Notes under the pieces: generated by a model | The model's database searches: none | Told to the model about the DNA's origin: nothing | Seen by the model: only the letters and a program-made list of their open reading frames with translations | Made by a program: the position numbers and the translations under genes | Origin: an uncultured Cryomorphaceae bacterium | GTDB taxonomy: Bacteria; Bacteroidota; Bacteroidia; Flavobacteriales; Schleiferiaceae | NCBI GenBank assembly: GCA_913009655.1 | Contig: CAJVWI010000014.1 | Coordinates: 1 to 59,655 of the forward strand | DNA: 59,655 nt | Direction of reading: 5' to 3' | Shown: piece by piece, positions 45,534-54,320 of the stretch | Layout: every line of letters starts with the position of its first letter | How positions within the stretch are numbered: the stretch's first letter is position 1

Positions 45534-47960
45534 ATGAATCGAATCTACTTAAACCTTATTCTTCTCATTTTCAGCACTTCAGTCTTTTCTCAGACTCTTA
45601 CTCAAACCGTAAGAGGTACTGTTGTCGATGCTGACTCAAAATTCCCATTAATGGGTTCTCTAGTTAGTATTGGTTCGAAAGAAGTATCTACTAAAAACGA
45701 TGGTTCTTTCAAAATAAACAACGTTCCAATAGGTAGAAATTCAATATCCATATCTCTCTTTGGATATAAAAAACAAACTCGATCATTAGAGCTTAATTCG
45801 GCTAAAGAAGCAGTTCTAACAATTTCCTTAATAGAATCTGCAACACAACTTGGTACCGTAGATGTGATAGCTGTGCAATCAGGGCAGGCAAAAAATGAGA
45901 TGGCGACAGTTTCATCTAGGCAATTTTCTGTTGAAGAAACAAATCTCTATGCTGGAAGTCGAGGAGAGCCAGCAAGAATGGCAACAAACTTTGCAGGAGT
46001 TCAAGGGTCAGACGACCAGAGAAATGATCTTGTCATAAGAGGCAATACCCCAGCTGGTGTATTATATCGAATGGACGGAATTAATATCCCGAACCCAAAT
46101 CACTTTAGTATTCCTGGGACTGGAGGCGGTCCAGTAACTATTTTGAACAATAAGTTTCTTGCCAATTCTGATTTCTTTACTGGTGCTTGGCCTGCAGAGT
46201 ATGGCAATGCCATAGCTGGAGTATTTGACTTAGAAATGAGGGATGGTAATAACGAGAAATTTGAGGGAAGTGCTCAATTGGGCCTTCTGGGAACAGAGCT
46301 AATGCTTGAAGGGCCACTTGGGAAAAAGAAAGGTCGTCTGGCTCCATCATTTTTAGGAGTTTATCGCTACAGTACCCTATCTCTTTTTGAATCACTAAAT
46401 ATTCCGCTTGGAACAAATGCACTACCACAATATCAAGATGGCGCATTTAGGCTCACTTTTCCTCAGGAAAATGGAGGTAAGCTTGCACTTTGGACAATGT
46501 TCGGACAGAGTAACATAGATATTTTAATAAGCGATCAAATAGATACAAGCGGATTTGAAAGTTATGGGGATGCAGATCGTGATTCTTATTTTGGAAGTGA
46601 TATGATAGTTGGAGGATTAAGTTATTCTAAACCTATCAATAAGAGATCATTTATTAAAGCTGGAATCGGAGCATCTCACTCTCAAGTAAGAGCTGTGAAT
46701 ACCAAATTAGGTAGGAATGTAACAGAGCAGCCAGATGGATCTTTTGGATGGAATATTCTCTCCAATGATACTATGCTAAACTATACATTCACAGAAAACA
46801 AACTTCATGCTTACATAGCTTTTAACCAAAAAATAGGATCTCGAGGAACCATTCAATATGGTGTAAATGCTGATGTCTATTTTTTGAATTATCAAGACTC
46901 CATTCGCGATTTTGATGGCTTAACTAGCACTTTGCCTCCTTGGAGGGTTCAATGGGCATCTCAAGCCTCTTGGCCTGTCATTCAGCCGTATATATCATAT
47001 AAATCCAGGCTTACAGAAAAAACAACATTCACAGCGGGAGCAACTTCTCTTTATTCAGGAGTTAATAATGAATCTTTTATGCCTCTCGCCCCTCGTCTCG
47101 GCCTAAGCTATCAAGCAAATGATAACGATCGATTCTTTGCTGGAACGGGATTGCATGCACAAGGCCAAGCGCCATACCTATATTATTATGCCTTAACTAC
47201 AGTGAACCATGATCCACAAGAGCATAATACAGACAGAATTGGCTTAATGAAGAGTCTGCAATTTGCTGGAGGATGGGAACGTAATTTTTCAGGATCACCC
47301 ATTAGAACCAAGATAGAGGCATACTACCAATATCTTTATGATATTCCTGTAGAAGTTCGGCCGAGTAGTTTTTCTATGCTTAATACTGGATCAGGATTTG
47401 GTAGGATTTGGCCTGACACTCTTGAAAACTCAGGAACTGCAAGAAATTATGGTGTTGAATTAACCGCAGAAAGATTTTTCTCCAAAGGTTTTTATTTTCT
47501 TACCACAACAAGTCTCTTTGATGCAAAATATCGAGGTTCCGATGGCATCCAAAGAAACACTGTATTCAATGGTAGGTATGCTATCAATATACTTGGAGCC
47601 AAGGAATTCAAACTTGGTGCCAATAACCGATTCACATTAGGAAGTAAATTCACAACTGTTGGTGGTCGATGGTTTGGGGAAGAAGTGGATAAAACGGAAT
47701 CGATAAGAACAGGTGAAATTGTTTTTGTAGATGCTACAAATAACTTTAAGCAATATCGACCATATGTTCGGTTAGATTTAAAACTGGGATATAAATGGAA
47801 CCACCCAAAAACAGCGTGGGAATTTGGCCTAGATATTTCTAATATTACCGGACACAAGAATATCCTTACGCTTACCTATGTAGACGGCCTCCCTAATCCT
47901 GAGAGGGAAGAGTACCAACTAGGATTGTTTCCAGTATTTTACTTAAGATGTGATTTCTAA
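45534..47960 (+). CDS. TonB-dependent receptor
   Basis: The 808-residue receptor has signal MNRIYLNLILLIFSTSVFSQ, a carboxypeptidase-D-like domain (VRGTVVDADSKFPLMGS, KNDGSFKINNVPIG), and a plug with LVIRGNTPAGVLYRMDGINI and FFTGAWPAEYGNAIAGVFDL. The barrel ends LFPVFYLRCDF. It is transcribed divergently from the preceding receptor and has no SusD or DUF4249 partner beside it. A TACCTTTA box (7 of 8) lies about 27 nt upstream of the ATG. The substrate is unknown. Confidence 0.92.
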   Translation: MNRIYLNLILLIFSTSVFSQTLTQTVRGTVVDADSKFPLMGSLVSIGSKEVSTKNDGSFKINNVPIGRNSISISLFGYKKQTRSLELNSAKEAVLTISLIESATQLGTVDVIAVQSGQAKNEMATVSSRQFSVEETNLYAGSRGEPARMATNFAGVQGSDDQRNDLVIRGNTPAGVLYRMDGINIPNPNHFSIPGTGGGPVTILNNKFLANSDFFTGAWPAEYGNAIAGVFDLEMRDGNNEKFEGSAQLGLLGTELMLEGPLGKKKGRLAPSFLGVYRYSTLSLFESLNIPLGTNALPQYQDGAFRLTFPQENGGKLALWTMFGQSNIDILISDQIDTSGFESYGDADRDSYFGSDMIVGGLSYSKPINKRSFIKAGIGASHSQVRAVNTKLGRNVTEQPDGSFGWNILSNDTMLNYTFTENKLHAYIAFNQKIGSRGTIQYGVNADVYFLNYQDSIRDFDGLTSTLPPWRVQWASQASWPVIQPYISYKSRLTEKTTFTAGATSLYSGVNNESFMPLAPRLGLSYQANDNDRFFAGTGLHAQGQAPYLYYYALTTVNHDPQEHNTDRIGLMKSLQFAGGWERNFSGSPIRTKIEAYYQYLYDIPVEVRPSSFSMLNTGSGFGRIWPDTLENSGTARNYGVELTAERFFSKGFYFLTTTSLFDAKYRGSDGIQRNTVFNGRYAINILGAKEFKLGANNRFTLGSKFTTVGGRWFGEEVDKTESIRTGEIVFVDATNNFKQYRPYVRLDLKLGYKWNHPKTAWEFGLDISNITGHKNILTLTYVDGLPNPEREEYQLGLFPVFYLRCDF

Positions 47961-47981
47961 AAGAAGAGATAAGCATAACTG

Positions 47982-48012
47982 AACCGCATCTCTACAGATG
48001 TGGTTTTTTTTT
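47982..48012 (+). terminator. Rho-independent terminator after TonB receptor
   Basis: AACCGCATCT pairs with AGATGTGGTT (one G-T) around CTAC, followed by T8-9. It lies in the gap between the convergent receptor and SDR genes. Confidence 0.88.
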
Positions 48013-48022
48013 TGCAAAAAGG

Positions 48023-48811
48023 CTATGCTTCGGCGGTGTTTTTTGAATTCTGAATGTAATTGAGAATACGTAATTGTAGAAATCTTGGGACCAATAGAGG
48101 GGAGATCGTAAAAATATAATTAATAATCCCAGGCACTACTCTTCTCTTCCCATTAAGGGCACCTTCAATTCCCTTTAAAGCAACCTCATATGAACTCATA
48201 TGAGGAATTAATGGTCCATTCATCAATGGTGATTTTTTCAATCCTGCTCGTTCAAAAAATTTGGATTTTGTGGGGCCCGGACACAACGTGGTTACCGTGA
48301 CCTTAGTTTTTCTTAGTTCATGGTTAAGTGCTTCCGAAAAGGAGAGAACAAACGCTTTACTCGCATAGTAAGCGGCTAAGTGAGGACCTGGGAAAAAAGC
48401 AGCAATAGAAGCAACATTCAATATTTTACCGCTTCCTCTTTTTACCATTCTTTTTGCAAACTCTGCGGAAAAATGCAACAGTATTTCCACGTTGAGCTTT
48501 ATCATATTCTCCAACTCTCCTTTTTCAGATTTCACAACTTCTTTCCAAACCCCGTAACCAGCATTGTTAATCATTAAATCAATAGGAGTCGTATTTACCC
48601 ATGACCAGAAATCTTCTAATCCTTTTTCTTCAGAAAGGTCTGCAGAGAGCGCTTTGCATGAAGGGAATTCTTTTTTTAATCCTTCAATAGCTTCAAAGTT
48701 TCGGCCTGTTAACCACAGTGAATAACCTTTTAAATGGAGAATCTTTGCCATCTCATATCCTATACCTGAAGTAGCACCAGTAATTAATGCTGTCTTTGAT
48801 TTACTTTCCAT
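48023..48811 (-). CDS. Short-chain dehydrogenase/reductase
   Basis: This classical SDR has 262 residues. The cofactor loop is TGATSGIGYEMAK (TGxxxGIG), the structural motif MINNAGYG (NNAG), and the catalytic YYASKAF (Y-x-x-x-K) follows VASIAAFFPG with the Ser. CPGPTKSKF is the substrate-loop start, and the basic residue in TGRNF suggests NADP(H). The C-terminal hydrophobic, proline-rich tail is of the DltE/SDR type found in lipid-related reductases. The substrate is unknown. Its start abuts the pseudogene remnant at 48831. Confidence 0.92.
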   Translation of the reverse strand: MESKSKTALITGATSGIGYEMAKILHLKGYSLWLTGRNFEAIEGLKKEFPSCKALSADLSEEKGLEDFWSWVNTTPIDLMINNAGYGVWKEVVKSEKGELENMIKLNVEILLHFSAEFAKRMVKRGSGKILNVASIAAFFPGPHLAAYYASKAFVLSFSEALNHELRKTKVTVTTLCPGPTKSKFFERAGLKKSPLMNGPLIPHMSSYEVALKGIEGALNGKRRVVPGIINYIFTISPLLVPRFLQLRILNYIQNSKNTAEA

Positions 48812-48830
48812 CTAAGATTTGAACAACAAG

Positions 48831-48908
48831 CCATCTATCTTTGTTTAGATTTTGAAAACAAGAATTAGATAAAGTAACCTCAAGAATATATTTATTAGCT
48901 GAAAATAA
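48831..48908 (+). pseudogene. Remnant of a PLP-decarboxylase 3' end
   Basis: Read along the alignment to the intact decarboxylase, this stretch gives DFENKELDKVTSRIYLLAE against DFKNKELDKLSSRVNLFAE, with weaker similarity before it (PSIF against PSFF). A one-base deletion after DFEN breaks the frame, and the region preceding GATTTT has lost bases. No full gene remains upstream because the SDR start follows at once. The amino-acid-level substitutions suggest the parent was a diverged paralog or an older copy. Confidence 0.75.
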
Positions 48909-49001
48909 CAGGGTTTTATGCAATAAATGTCACATAATTTGCAGTTCTAGTTCGCCTTAACTTTAGTCTAGTAAGTTATCTGCTTACTTTATTTGCCTTT
49001 A
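48848..49001 (+). repeat. Junction repeat, copy B (decayed)
   Basis: This is the partner of 36542-36697 in inverse orientation. It holds a broken decarboxylase tail, the intergenic promoter (TAACAGGGTTTTATG start, 86 of 96 bases identical) and a broken signal-peptide start. The two copies face away from each other and bound a 12.2-kb block. Confidence 0.9.
48919..48965 (+). promoter_or_regulatory. Promoter with Crp-like palindrome ahead of the DUF5916 gene
   Basis: TGCAA-TAAATG-TCACA (48919-48934) matches TGTGA-N6-TCACA at 8 of 10 positions with a perfect right half. TAACTTTA (48958-48965) keeps the five matching fixed bases of the -7 box seen in copy A, the one change in it falling at an 'n' position. 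Spacing between site and box is identical to copy A. A transcript from it would have roughly 45 nt of leader before TTG 49019. Confidence 0.45.
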
Positions 49002-49006
49002 CATAG
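48971..49006 (+). pseudogene. Remnant of a type-B T9SS gene start
   Basis: Aligned to the intact gene, the start codon GTG has become GTA and the codons read (V)SYLLTLFAFT followed by TAG at 49004-49006, against (M)RYLLTLFAFM in the intact signal peptide. It cannot be translated as a protein start now. Everything beyond codon 11 has been lost or replaced by the DUF5916 gene. Confidence 0.7.
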
Positions 49007-49018
49007 AATTAATTGATA

Positions 49019-51205
49019 TTGAAAAAATTCATTTTTATAGCCTTTTACCTCTCATTTTTGGCATTCAATTTATCAGGACAAGATGTTAAAGATTTAGATG
49101 TTCCATATCTTCCTGGAGACCATCTTCTTGATGGATATGTAAGTCCAGAAAAATATTCAGGTGCTATTGAATTGGATTTAAAGTATGAAGTGAGTCCCGG
49201 AACCAACACACCAAGTCCTTTTCTAACAAAAGGGTATATTTTTAGAACAGATCAAGCTTTAATTGTGGGATTTATTGCGGAGTTTGACCCTAAAAGTTTT
49301 CGAGCAAATCTTCAACGCAGAGATGAAGCATGGGATGATGACGTGATAGGCATTGCTCTAGATGTTTATGGTGACACTAGAAACATGGTTTTTATAGGTA
49401 GTAATGCATATGCCGTTCAATTGGATGTCAGAAAGAATGATCCTGCCAACAACAGAGGAGATGATCAATTTGATGAATCATTCGATTGTAATTACGAAAC
49501 CTGGGCTAAACGATATGATTCATCATACACTGTTGAAATGCGAATACCGTTTAATTCGTTACAGTTTGGAGGGTCTAACGAGCAACGTTGGAAATTTTCT
49601 TTCTGGAGGAAGGCATTCAATGGATCTCAGGAAATTGAAATCCAAACATTTTTGCTAGACCGAGCGAATCCCTGTAGTGATTGTCAATACGCGCATGCAT
49701 TAATCTTAGATGGAATAAAACCCAAATTACGTAGCACTATTCTTCCTTATACATTTGGTGCTATTGGTTCTTTGCCTTTAGAGAAAATATCTAGTGTTGG
49801 GAAAATAGGAGGTTCAGCATTCATAGCAATTACTCCAGCGACTTCAATTGAAGCGGCTCTAATTCCCGATTTTTCGCAAGTAGAAGCAGATGTGGCTCAA
49901 GTTAGCATTAACTCACCCTTTGCATTGTTTTATCCGGAACGACGTCCATTTTTCATTGAGGGAAGTGATCTTTTTGAGTCTAGGTTAAAATATGTATACA
50001 CCAGAACAATAAGTCAGCCACTCGGATTATCTAAAGTTAATTTCCAAAGTAAAAAATTAAGATTATATGCTCTTACTGGATATGATCCATCATCACCTTA
50101 TTTGGTTCCAGGAGAAAATTTTTCAGACTATGGAACATCCACCGGAAACTGGTCCACTATATTAAGAGCTGAACATCCAATGGCGAACGCATCAAGTTTT
50201 GGATTTATGTCAACTCATAGAATATATGATCAAGGTGGTTTTGGCCATACACTAGCTCTTGATTTAAATACTCAAATTAGTTCGCGATGGAGATACAAAT
50301 TAGAGTTAGCAAGAACAGAAACTTTGGAACCTGAGGAAGATTGGATTTCTTCAAGTGAAATATTCTCTGAGCACACCGCAGAATTAAATGGTGAAAGATT
50401 TTCCGGATACAGTCTATTTTCTGGAATATATAGACAATCTACAAATTGGAAGACTCGAGCAGACATTATGCTTCTATCTCCAACCTTCCGACCGGAAATG
50501 GGGTTTGAGCCCCGTAACAATTTTCGTCGATTAGAAATTGGACAACAGTACAGAGGCTTCCCAAATGGTAAATACATAAAAAACTACTCGATTTACGCTG
50601 AAACTTCTTTGTACACAAATTACAGCAACGTAATCAAAGAAAGATCTACATTCACATTTGCTAGAATGCAATTATTGGGAAATGTCAATTTATCCTACAA
50701 TGGAAAATTTATTGAGAAAGAGAACTATCTAAATATCAATTATGAAAATCTTTTCAATGGAAGATTGAATATATCTTGGTCACCAAATCAGGCTTTTAGC
50801 GTCGGAGCTGGAATTGGAGGCGGCAGACAAATCGCCTATAATGAAAGCTCCCCCAGAATTGGTATTTCTAGGAGAAGAGGAATTGATCTTGATCTGCAAG
50901 CGAAAGGAAAATTTCAATGGAATTTAGATTTTGACTACGAAGAGATGAATGAATTATACGACCCTAGAATATCAATTTATAGAGGTTTCTTATTTCAGTC
51001 GGTATTTAAATATACTCTTACCCGAGCTCTAGATATTAGATTGGTGAGTCAACTCAATAATTTTAATTCCGATGAGCTCAATATTTTAATCCAACCACTG
51101 ATTCAGTATCGACCATCTGCTTTTTCTCTTTTCTATATCGGTGGAATGTTTCAAAATGGCCAGCTTCAAGGATACCTGAAATGGCAAAAGCAGATTGGCA
51201 ATTAA
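49019..51205 (+). CDS. DUF5916 outer-membrane-type protein with N-terminal CBM9-like domain
   Basis: The protein is about 728 residues. No ATG is near the N-terminus. TTG 49019 gives signal MKKFIFIAFYLSFLAF, and a TTG at 49013 is the alternative. Residues about 35-225 fit a CBM9-like domain (DGYVSPEKYSGA, WDDDVIGIALDVYGD, YTVEMRIPFNSLQFG). The DUF5916 hallmark PDFSQVEADVAQVSINSPFA plus FYPERRPFFIEG follows at about 280-315, then a beta-barrel-like region to the end. The family is common in Bacteroidota and its function is unknown. Its upstream region is the duplicated promoter copy B. Confidence 0.85.
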   Translation: MKKFIFIAFYLSFLAFNLSGQDVKDLDVPYLPGDHLLDGYVSPEKYSGAIELDLKYEVSPGTNTPSPFLTKGYIFRTDQALIVGFIAEFDPKSFRANLQRRDEAWDDDVIGIALDVYGDTRNMVFIGSNAYAVQLDVRKNDPANNRGDDQFDESFDCNYETWAKRYDSSYTVEMRIPFNSLQFGGSNEQRWKFSFWRKAFNGSQEIEIQTFLLDRANPCSDCQYAHALILDGIKPKLRSTILPYTFGAIGSLPLEKISSVGKIGGSAFIAITPATSIEAALIPDFSQVEADVAQVSINSPFALFYPERRPFFIEGSDLFESRLKYVYTRTISQPLGLSKVNFQSKKLRLYALTGYDPSSPYLVPGENFSDYGTSTGNWSTILRAEHPMANASSFGFMSTHRIYDQGGFGHTLALDLNTQISSRWRYKLELARTETLEPEEDWISSSEIFSEHTAELNGERFSGYSLFSGIYRQSTNWKTRADIMLLSPTFRPEMGFEPRNNFRRLEIGQQYRGFPNGKYIKNYSIYAETSLYTNYSNVIKERSTFTFARMQLLGNVNLSYNGKFIEKENYLNINYENLFNGRLNISWSPNQAFSVGAGIGGGRQIAYNESSPRIGISRRRGIDLDLQAKGKFQWNLDFDYEEMNELYDPRISIYRGFLFQSVFKYTLTRALDIRLVSQLNNFNSDELNILIQPLIQYRPSAFSLFYIGGMFQNGQLQGYLKWQKQIGN

Positions 51206-51335
51206 TTCAGGTAGAGAGATATTAAATTCAAATTATATATTTTTAATTTTTTGTAAAATTTAACCTAATGATTTGTCTTTTAAAAAATCTTAAATTGTAG
51301 CAAAATGTATTCAGAATGAGTTAATTAAAAATATA

Positions 51336-52655
51336 ATGTCACAATTATTAAGAGTTCTTTTAGTTAGCTCATTGTTCTTTCTTCTTAGCACACTCGATCT
51401 TTTTACACCGGGACAATTTATGGATGGTGCTACCTATGCTTCAATTTCCAGGAACCTTTCCCAAGGCCTAGGTAGCTACTGGGATCTTTTTTACACACCT
51501 CATCTTTACCCGCATTTCATTGAGCATCCTCCACTCTTTTTTGGAATTCAATCACTGTTTTTCTCTTTTTTGGGCGACTATTGGTATACCGAAGACATTA
51601 TGGGTTTGTTCCTCTGGGTTATTACTGCACTTGGTATAGATAGAATATGCCGATGGTCTGGCCTATCATCAAGAGGCACTCAGTGGGCACTTATATTTTG
51701 GACCATTGTGCCTGTTGTTTCATGGTCATTTGGAAATAACCTTCTAGAAACCTTAGTTAGTCCTCTAACTGTCTGGTCCGTAGCCCTATCGATTTATGGT
51801 ATGAGAAGGAAGCAATCTTTTACTCTGGCATTGACAGGGATACTAATTATAGGAGCTTTCCTGACTAAGGGTCCTGTTGGTCTTTTTCCTCTGGCATTTC
51901 CCTTTTTCTGGCACATAACATCGAGTTCAAGTCAAAAATTCAGATTCTTAATAAGAGACAGTCTATTTGTATTAATTGGAGCGCTACTGACCTTAGGTAT
52001 AATTCTCCTATCCAAAGATGCGATTGCCGTCATCAATTCTTATTGGGCAAAGCAAATAGTCAAAAGCATTTTAAATATTACCACTGTAGAAACTCGTTTT
52101 TATATTGTAATAGTATTTCTCTTACAGTTGGCATTACCATTATTATTGGCTCTTATTATTAGATTATTCAACAAAGGCTTAAGTCCAAACAAGAAAACAC
52201 TTTCTAGGAGCTTAACATTTGGCTTATTCTCATTATGCGCAATACTCCCTATGATAGTGTCACTAAAACAGAGTGATTTTTATTCTACCCCGGCATATCC
52301 ATTTGCGGCAATATCAATTGCGTTCTATATAGAGCGTTGTCTTATTCAATTTAACCGAATCAAACCAAGAATATTTTTTCAAATCATCATATCATTCTTT
52401 GCTATTGGGATTTTGCTCAGATTACTTCCGTTTGTTCAAGACCATCGCGATTTACAATTACGAGAATCTATTGAATACCACGCAAATCAATACCGAGGGG
52501 ATACTGTATTTGTGAATAATGATTTATTTACTAATTGGAGCCTTCACGCAAATTGCGCGAGAATTGGCCAAATATATCTGAGTAATGACAAGAACAATAT
52601 AGCATACCCTAATCTCATTCAGAAAAAAAATGGCAGAATTATTATAACTCCATAA
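51336..52655 (+). CDS. GT-C (ArnT/PMT-like, GT39/GT83-type) membrane glycosyltransferase
   Basis: The 439-residue protein has about ten transmembrane segments and a short soluble C-terminus. The first periplasmic loop has FMDGATYASISRNLSQG, containing the acidic residue (D) expected for lipid-linked-sugar transferases, and HFIEHPPLFFG, where E-H-P-P recalls the ArnT/PMT loop. LTKGPVGLFPL is another family segment. Such enzymes move a sugar from a polyprenyl phosphate to lipid A, protein or glycan. It stands alone, before a terminator shared with tRNA-Ser. Confidence 0.8.
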   Translation: MSQLLRVLLVSSLFFLLSTLDLFTPGQFMDGATYASISRNLSQGLGSYWDLFYTPHLYPHFIEHPPLFFGIQSLFFSFLGDYWYTEDIMGLFLWVITALGIDRICRWSGLSSRGTQWALIFWTIVPVVSWSFGNNLLETLVSPLTVWSVALSIYGMRRKQSFTLALTGILIIGAFLTKGPVGLFPLAFPFFWHITSSSSQKFRFLIRDSLFVLIGALLTLGIILLSKDAIAVINSYWAKQIVKSILNITTVETRFYIVIVFLLQLALPLLLALIIRLFNKGLSPNKKTLSRSLTFGLFSLCAILPMIVSLKQSDFYSTPAYPFAAISIAFYIERCLIQFNRIKPRIFFQIIISFFAIGILLRLLPFVQDHRDLQLRESIEYHANQYRGDTVFVNNDLFTNWSLHANCARIGQIYLSNDKNNIAYPNLIQKKNGRIIITP

Positions 52656-52695
52656 TTACATCACTGAAATTAGATTTACTAAAAATATCGAAAAT

Positions 52696-52722
52696 AAAAA
52701 AGCCGATGTATCACACCGGCTT
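52696..52722 (-). terminator. Terminator after tRNA-Ser (UGA)
   Basis: On the minus strand AAGCCG pairs with CGGCTT around an 11-nt loop and is followed by T5. In the plus direction the hairpin is followed only by a weak T-run, so it mainly serves the tRNA. Confidence 0.7.
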
Positions 52723-52732
52723 CCTTTCTGTG

Positions 52733-52817
52733 CGGAAGATGAGGGATTCGAACCCCCGGACCTGTTACAGTCAATAGTTTTCAAGACTACCGCAATCGAC
52801 CACTCTGCCAATCTTCC
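52733..52817 (-). tRNA. tRNA-Ser (UGA)
   Basis: Minus-strand cloverleaf: acceptor GGAAGAT/ATCTTCC, D arm with GCAGAGTGGTCGATTGC, anticodon loop CTTGAAA (anticodon TGA), long variable arm with TTGACTGTAACAGGTCCG, and T loop GTTCGAATC. The discriminator is G and CCA is not encoded. Confidence 0.95.
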
Positions 52818-52821
52818 GCGG

Positions 52822-52829
52822 CAAAAGTA
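52822..52829 (-). promoter_or_regulatory. -7 box of tRNA-Ser (UGA)
   Basis: TACTTTTG on the minus strand is identical to the box of tRNA-Arg and ends 4 nt before the tRNA 5' base. Confidence 0.55.
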
Positions 52830-52844
52830 CGTAACTTCGCGCTT

Positions 52845-54320
52845 ATGAAAAAGATGCTTTTTGGACTATTTCTACTATATACATCTTTACTGCTGGCTCA
52901 AAATGTAAATATCAATAACAATATTGATGTACCTATTGGTATAGATGTAACACCATACTGGGATACAGGAAATGATCCTTACATACAAATATGCATTTCC
53001 GTTAATGCAAAAAATTTATATTCTCAAGTAGGAGATGTTAAAACTCAGCACTTAACCTTTATAACTTATTTAACCAACAATACTTCCCAAAAGATTGTAG
53101 ATATAGACAAAATAAAACTCACCTGCCCAAGGCAAGACTCATTAAAAAATCAATACATAATTAGTCATAGCATATTTCTTGGCGCTGACACTGGAGGTAT
53201 GAAATTGAGCGTTTTATATGGAGTAGGTGACACTATAACTGACACTCTAACAGGAGTGTTTACAATTACAGATATTGCAGGAAAATCTTCCTTAGCCCCA
53301 TTGAGATTCGTAGAAAAACAGGTTGATAACCCTTTTGGAGCTCGGCCCCAATTTGGTGTAGCTTCTTTTTATGGAGATGATGATATATTAAAATTCTATA
53401 CCGAAGCTTACAAGCTTCCTGAAAATGAAAAATCTTATTATTCATATCAACTTTTTTCTTTAAAAACAAATTCGGCAATTCAAGGATTCGGTGCAGTAAA
53501 TCGTATTAACGATTATGAGTCATCTGATAAAAATATCCTATTGAGCTCATTGAAAATAAAAGACCTTCCAAGTGGGCATTACGAGATTCGGGCTATTTTA
53601 AATATTGAAAAAATGAATCCACTCTATTATCCTAGACAAAGTATTCAGTTTTACCGAATAAACCCAAATGACATTGTTTTGATTAAGAGCTCAGAAGCAA
53701 TAGACCCAAGATGGTCAGAAACAATTGGTCTTGGTGAAAAGCTAAATTGGTACATTAATGGTTTATACCCCATAGCCAGCGGATTAGAAAGAAAGCAAAT
53801 TGAGTATTTAAGCGACTCTAAGAATGACACTACAAAGCAACGTTTTATTCAGTATTTCTGGGAATCTAGAAGTCCGATTAAATCTTTTGAAGAAGCTGAA
53901 AAATATCTCAACATATTAAACCAGGTTGAAAACAAGTATTCAAGCCGGGCAGTTTCTGGATACGCAACGGACAGAGGTCGAGTATTTCTTCAATATGGCC
54001 CTCCTACTCTCACAGAAAAAAGACCATTTGAGAGTGATGGTTACCCTTTCGAGATTTGGCAATACAATACCCTAGAAGCTCCTAATGCCCCTTACCAAAT
54101 AAATAAGCTTTTTGTCTTTGCCAATTATGCAGTAGCAGGAAGAAATTATGAACTACTTCATTCCGATGCAATAGGTGAAATAAAAAACCCCAAATGGAGA
54201 ATTGCAATACAAAAAAGAAGTTATATGTCAAATGATATTGATGATAATGGAAACGGTAGATCAAGCGAATTTGGTTCAAGAATAGATAATAATATTTTCT
54301 TTAATAGCGGTGGACGGTGA
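52845..54320 (+). CDS. GWxTD-domain protein
   Basis: The 491-residue secreted protein has signal MKKMLFGLFLLYTSLLLA. The N-terminal 350 residues are beta-rich. The C-terminal domain carries the name motif in variant form, SGYATDRGRVFLQYGPP (GWxTD reads G-Y-A-T-D), followed by PFEIWQYN and FVFANYAVAG. A helical lead-in (RFIQYFWESRSP, EEAEKYLNILNQVE) is typical. The family is widespread in Bacteroidota and some other phyla. Its function is unknown. A TAACTTCG element lies 5 nt before the ATG. The stop overlaps the next gene in GTGA. Confidence 0.85.
   Translation: MKKMLFGLFLLYTSLLLAQNVNINNNIDVPIGIDVTPYWDTGNDPYIQICISVNAKNLYSQVGDVKTQHLTFITYLTNNTSQKIVDIDKIKLTCPRQDSLKNQYIISHSIFLGADTGGMKLSVLYGVGDTITDTLTGVFTITDIAGKSSLAPLRFVEKQVDNPFGARPQFGVASFYGDDDILKFYTEAYKLPENEKSYYSYQLFSLKTNSAIQGFGAVNRINDYESSDKNILLSSLKIKDLPSGHYEIRAILNIEKMNPLYYPRQSIQFYRINPNDIVLIKSSEAIDPRWSETIGLGEKLNWYINGLYPIASGLERKQIEYLSDSKNDTTKQRFIQYFWESRSPIKSFEEAEKYLNILNQVENKYSSRAVSGYATDRGRVFLQYGPPTLTEKRPFESDGYPFEIWQYNTLEAPNAPYQINKLFVFANYAVAGRNYELLHSDAIGEIKNPKWRIAIQKRSYMSNDIDDNGNGRSSEFGSRIDNNIFFNSGGR

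Noticed and set aside
36542-49001. The outward-facing inverted repeats as ends of a 12-kb invertible or mobile segment
   Set aside because: Copy B carries broken ends of both flanking genes, which is explained better by duplication followed by deletion. There is no recombinase beside either copy, no terminal short inverted repeats and no target-site duplication. The XerD at 55323 looks like the housekeeping enzyme.
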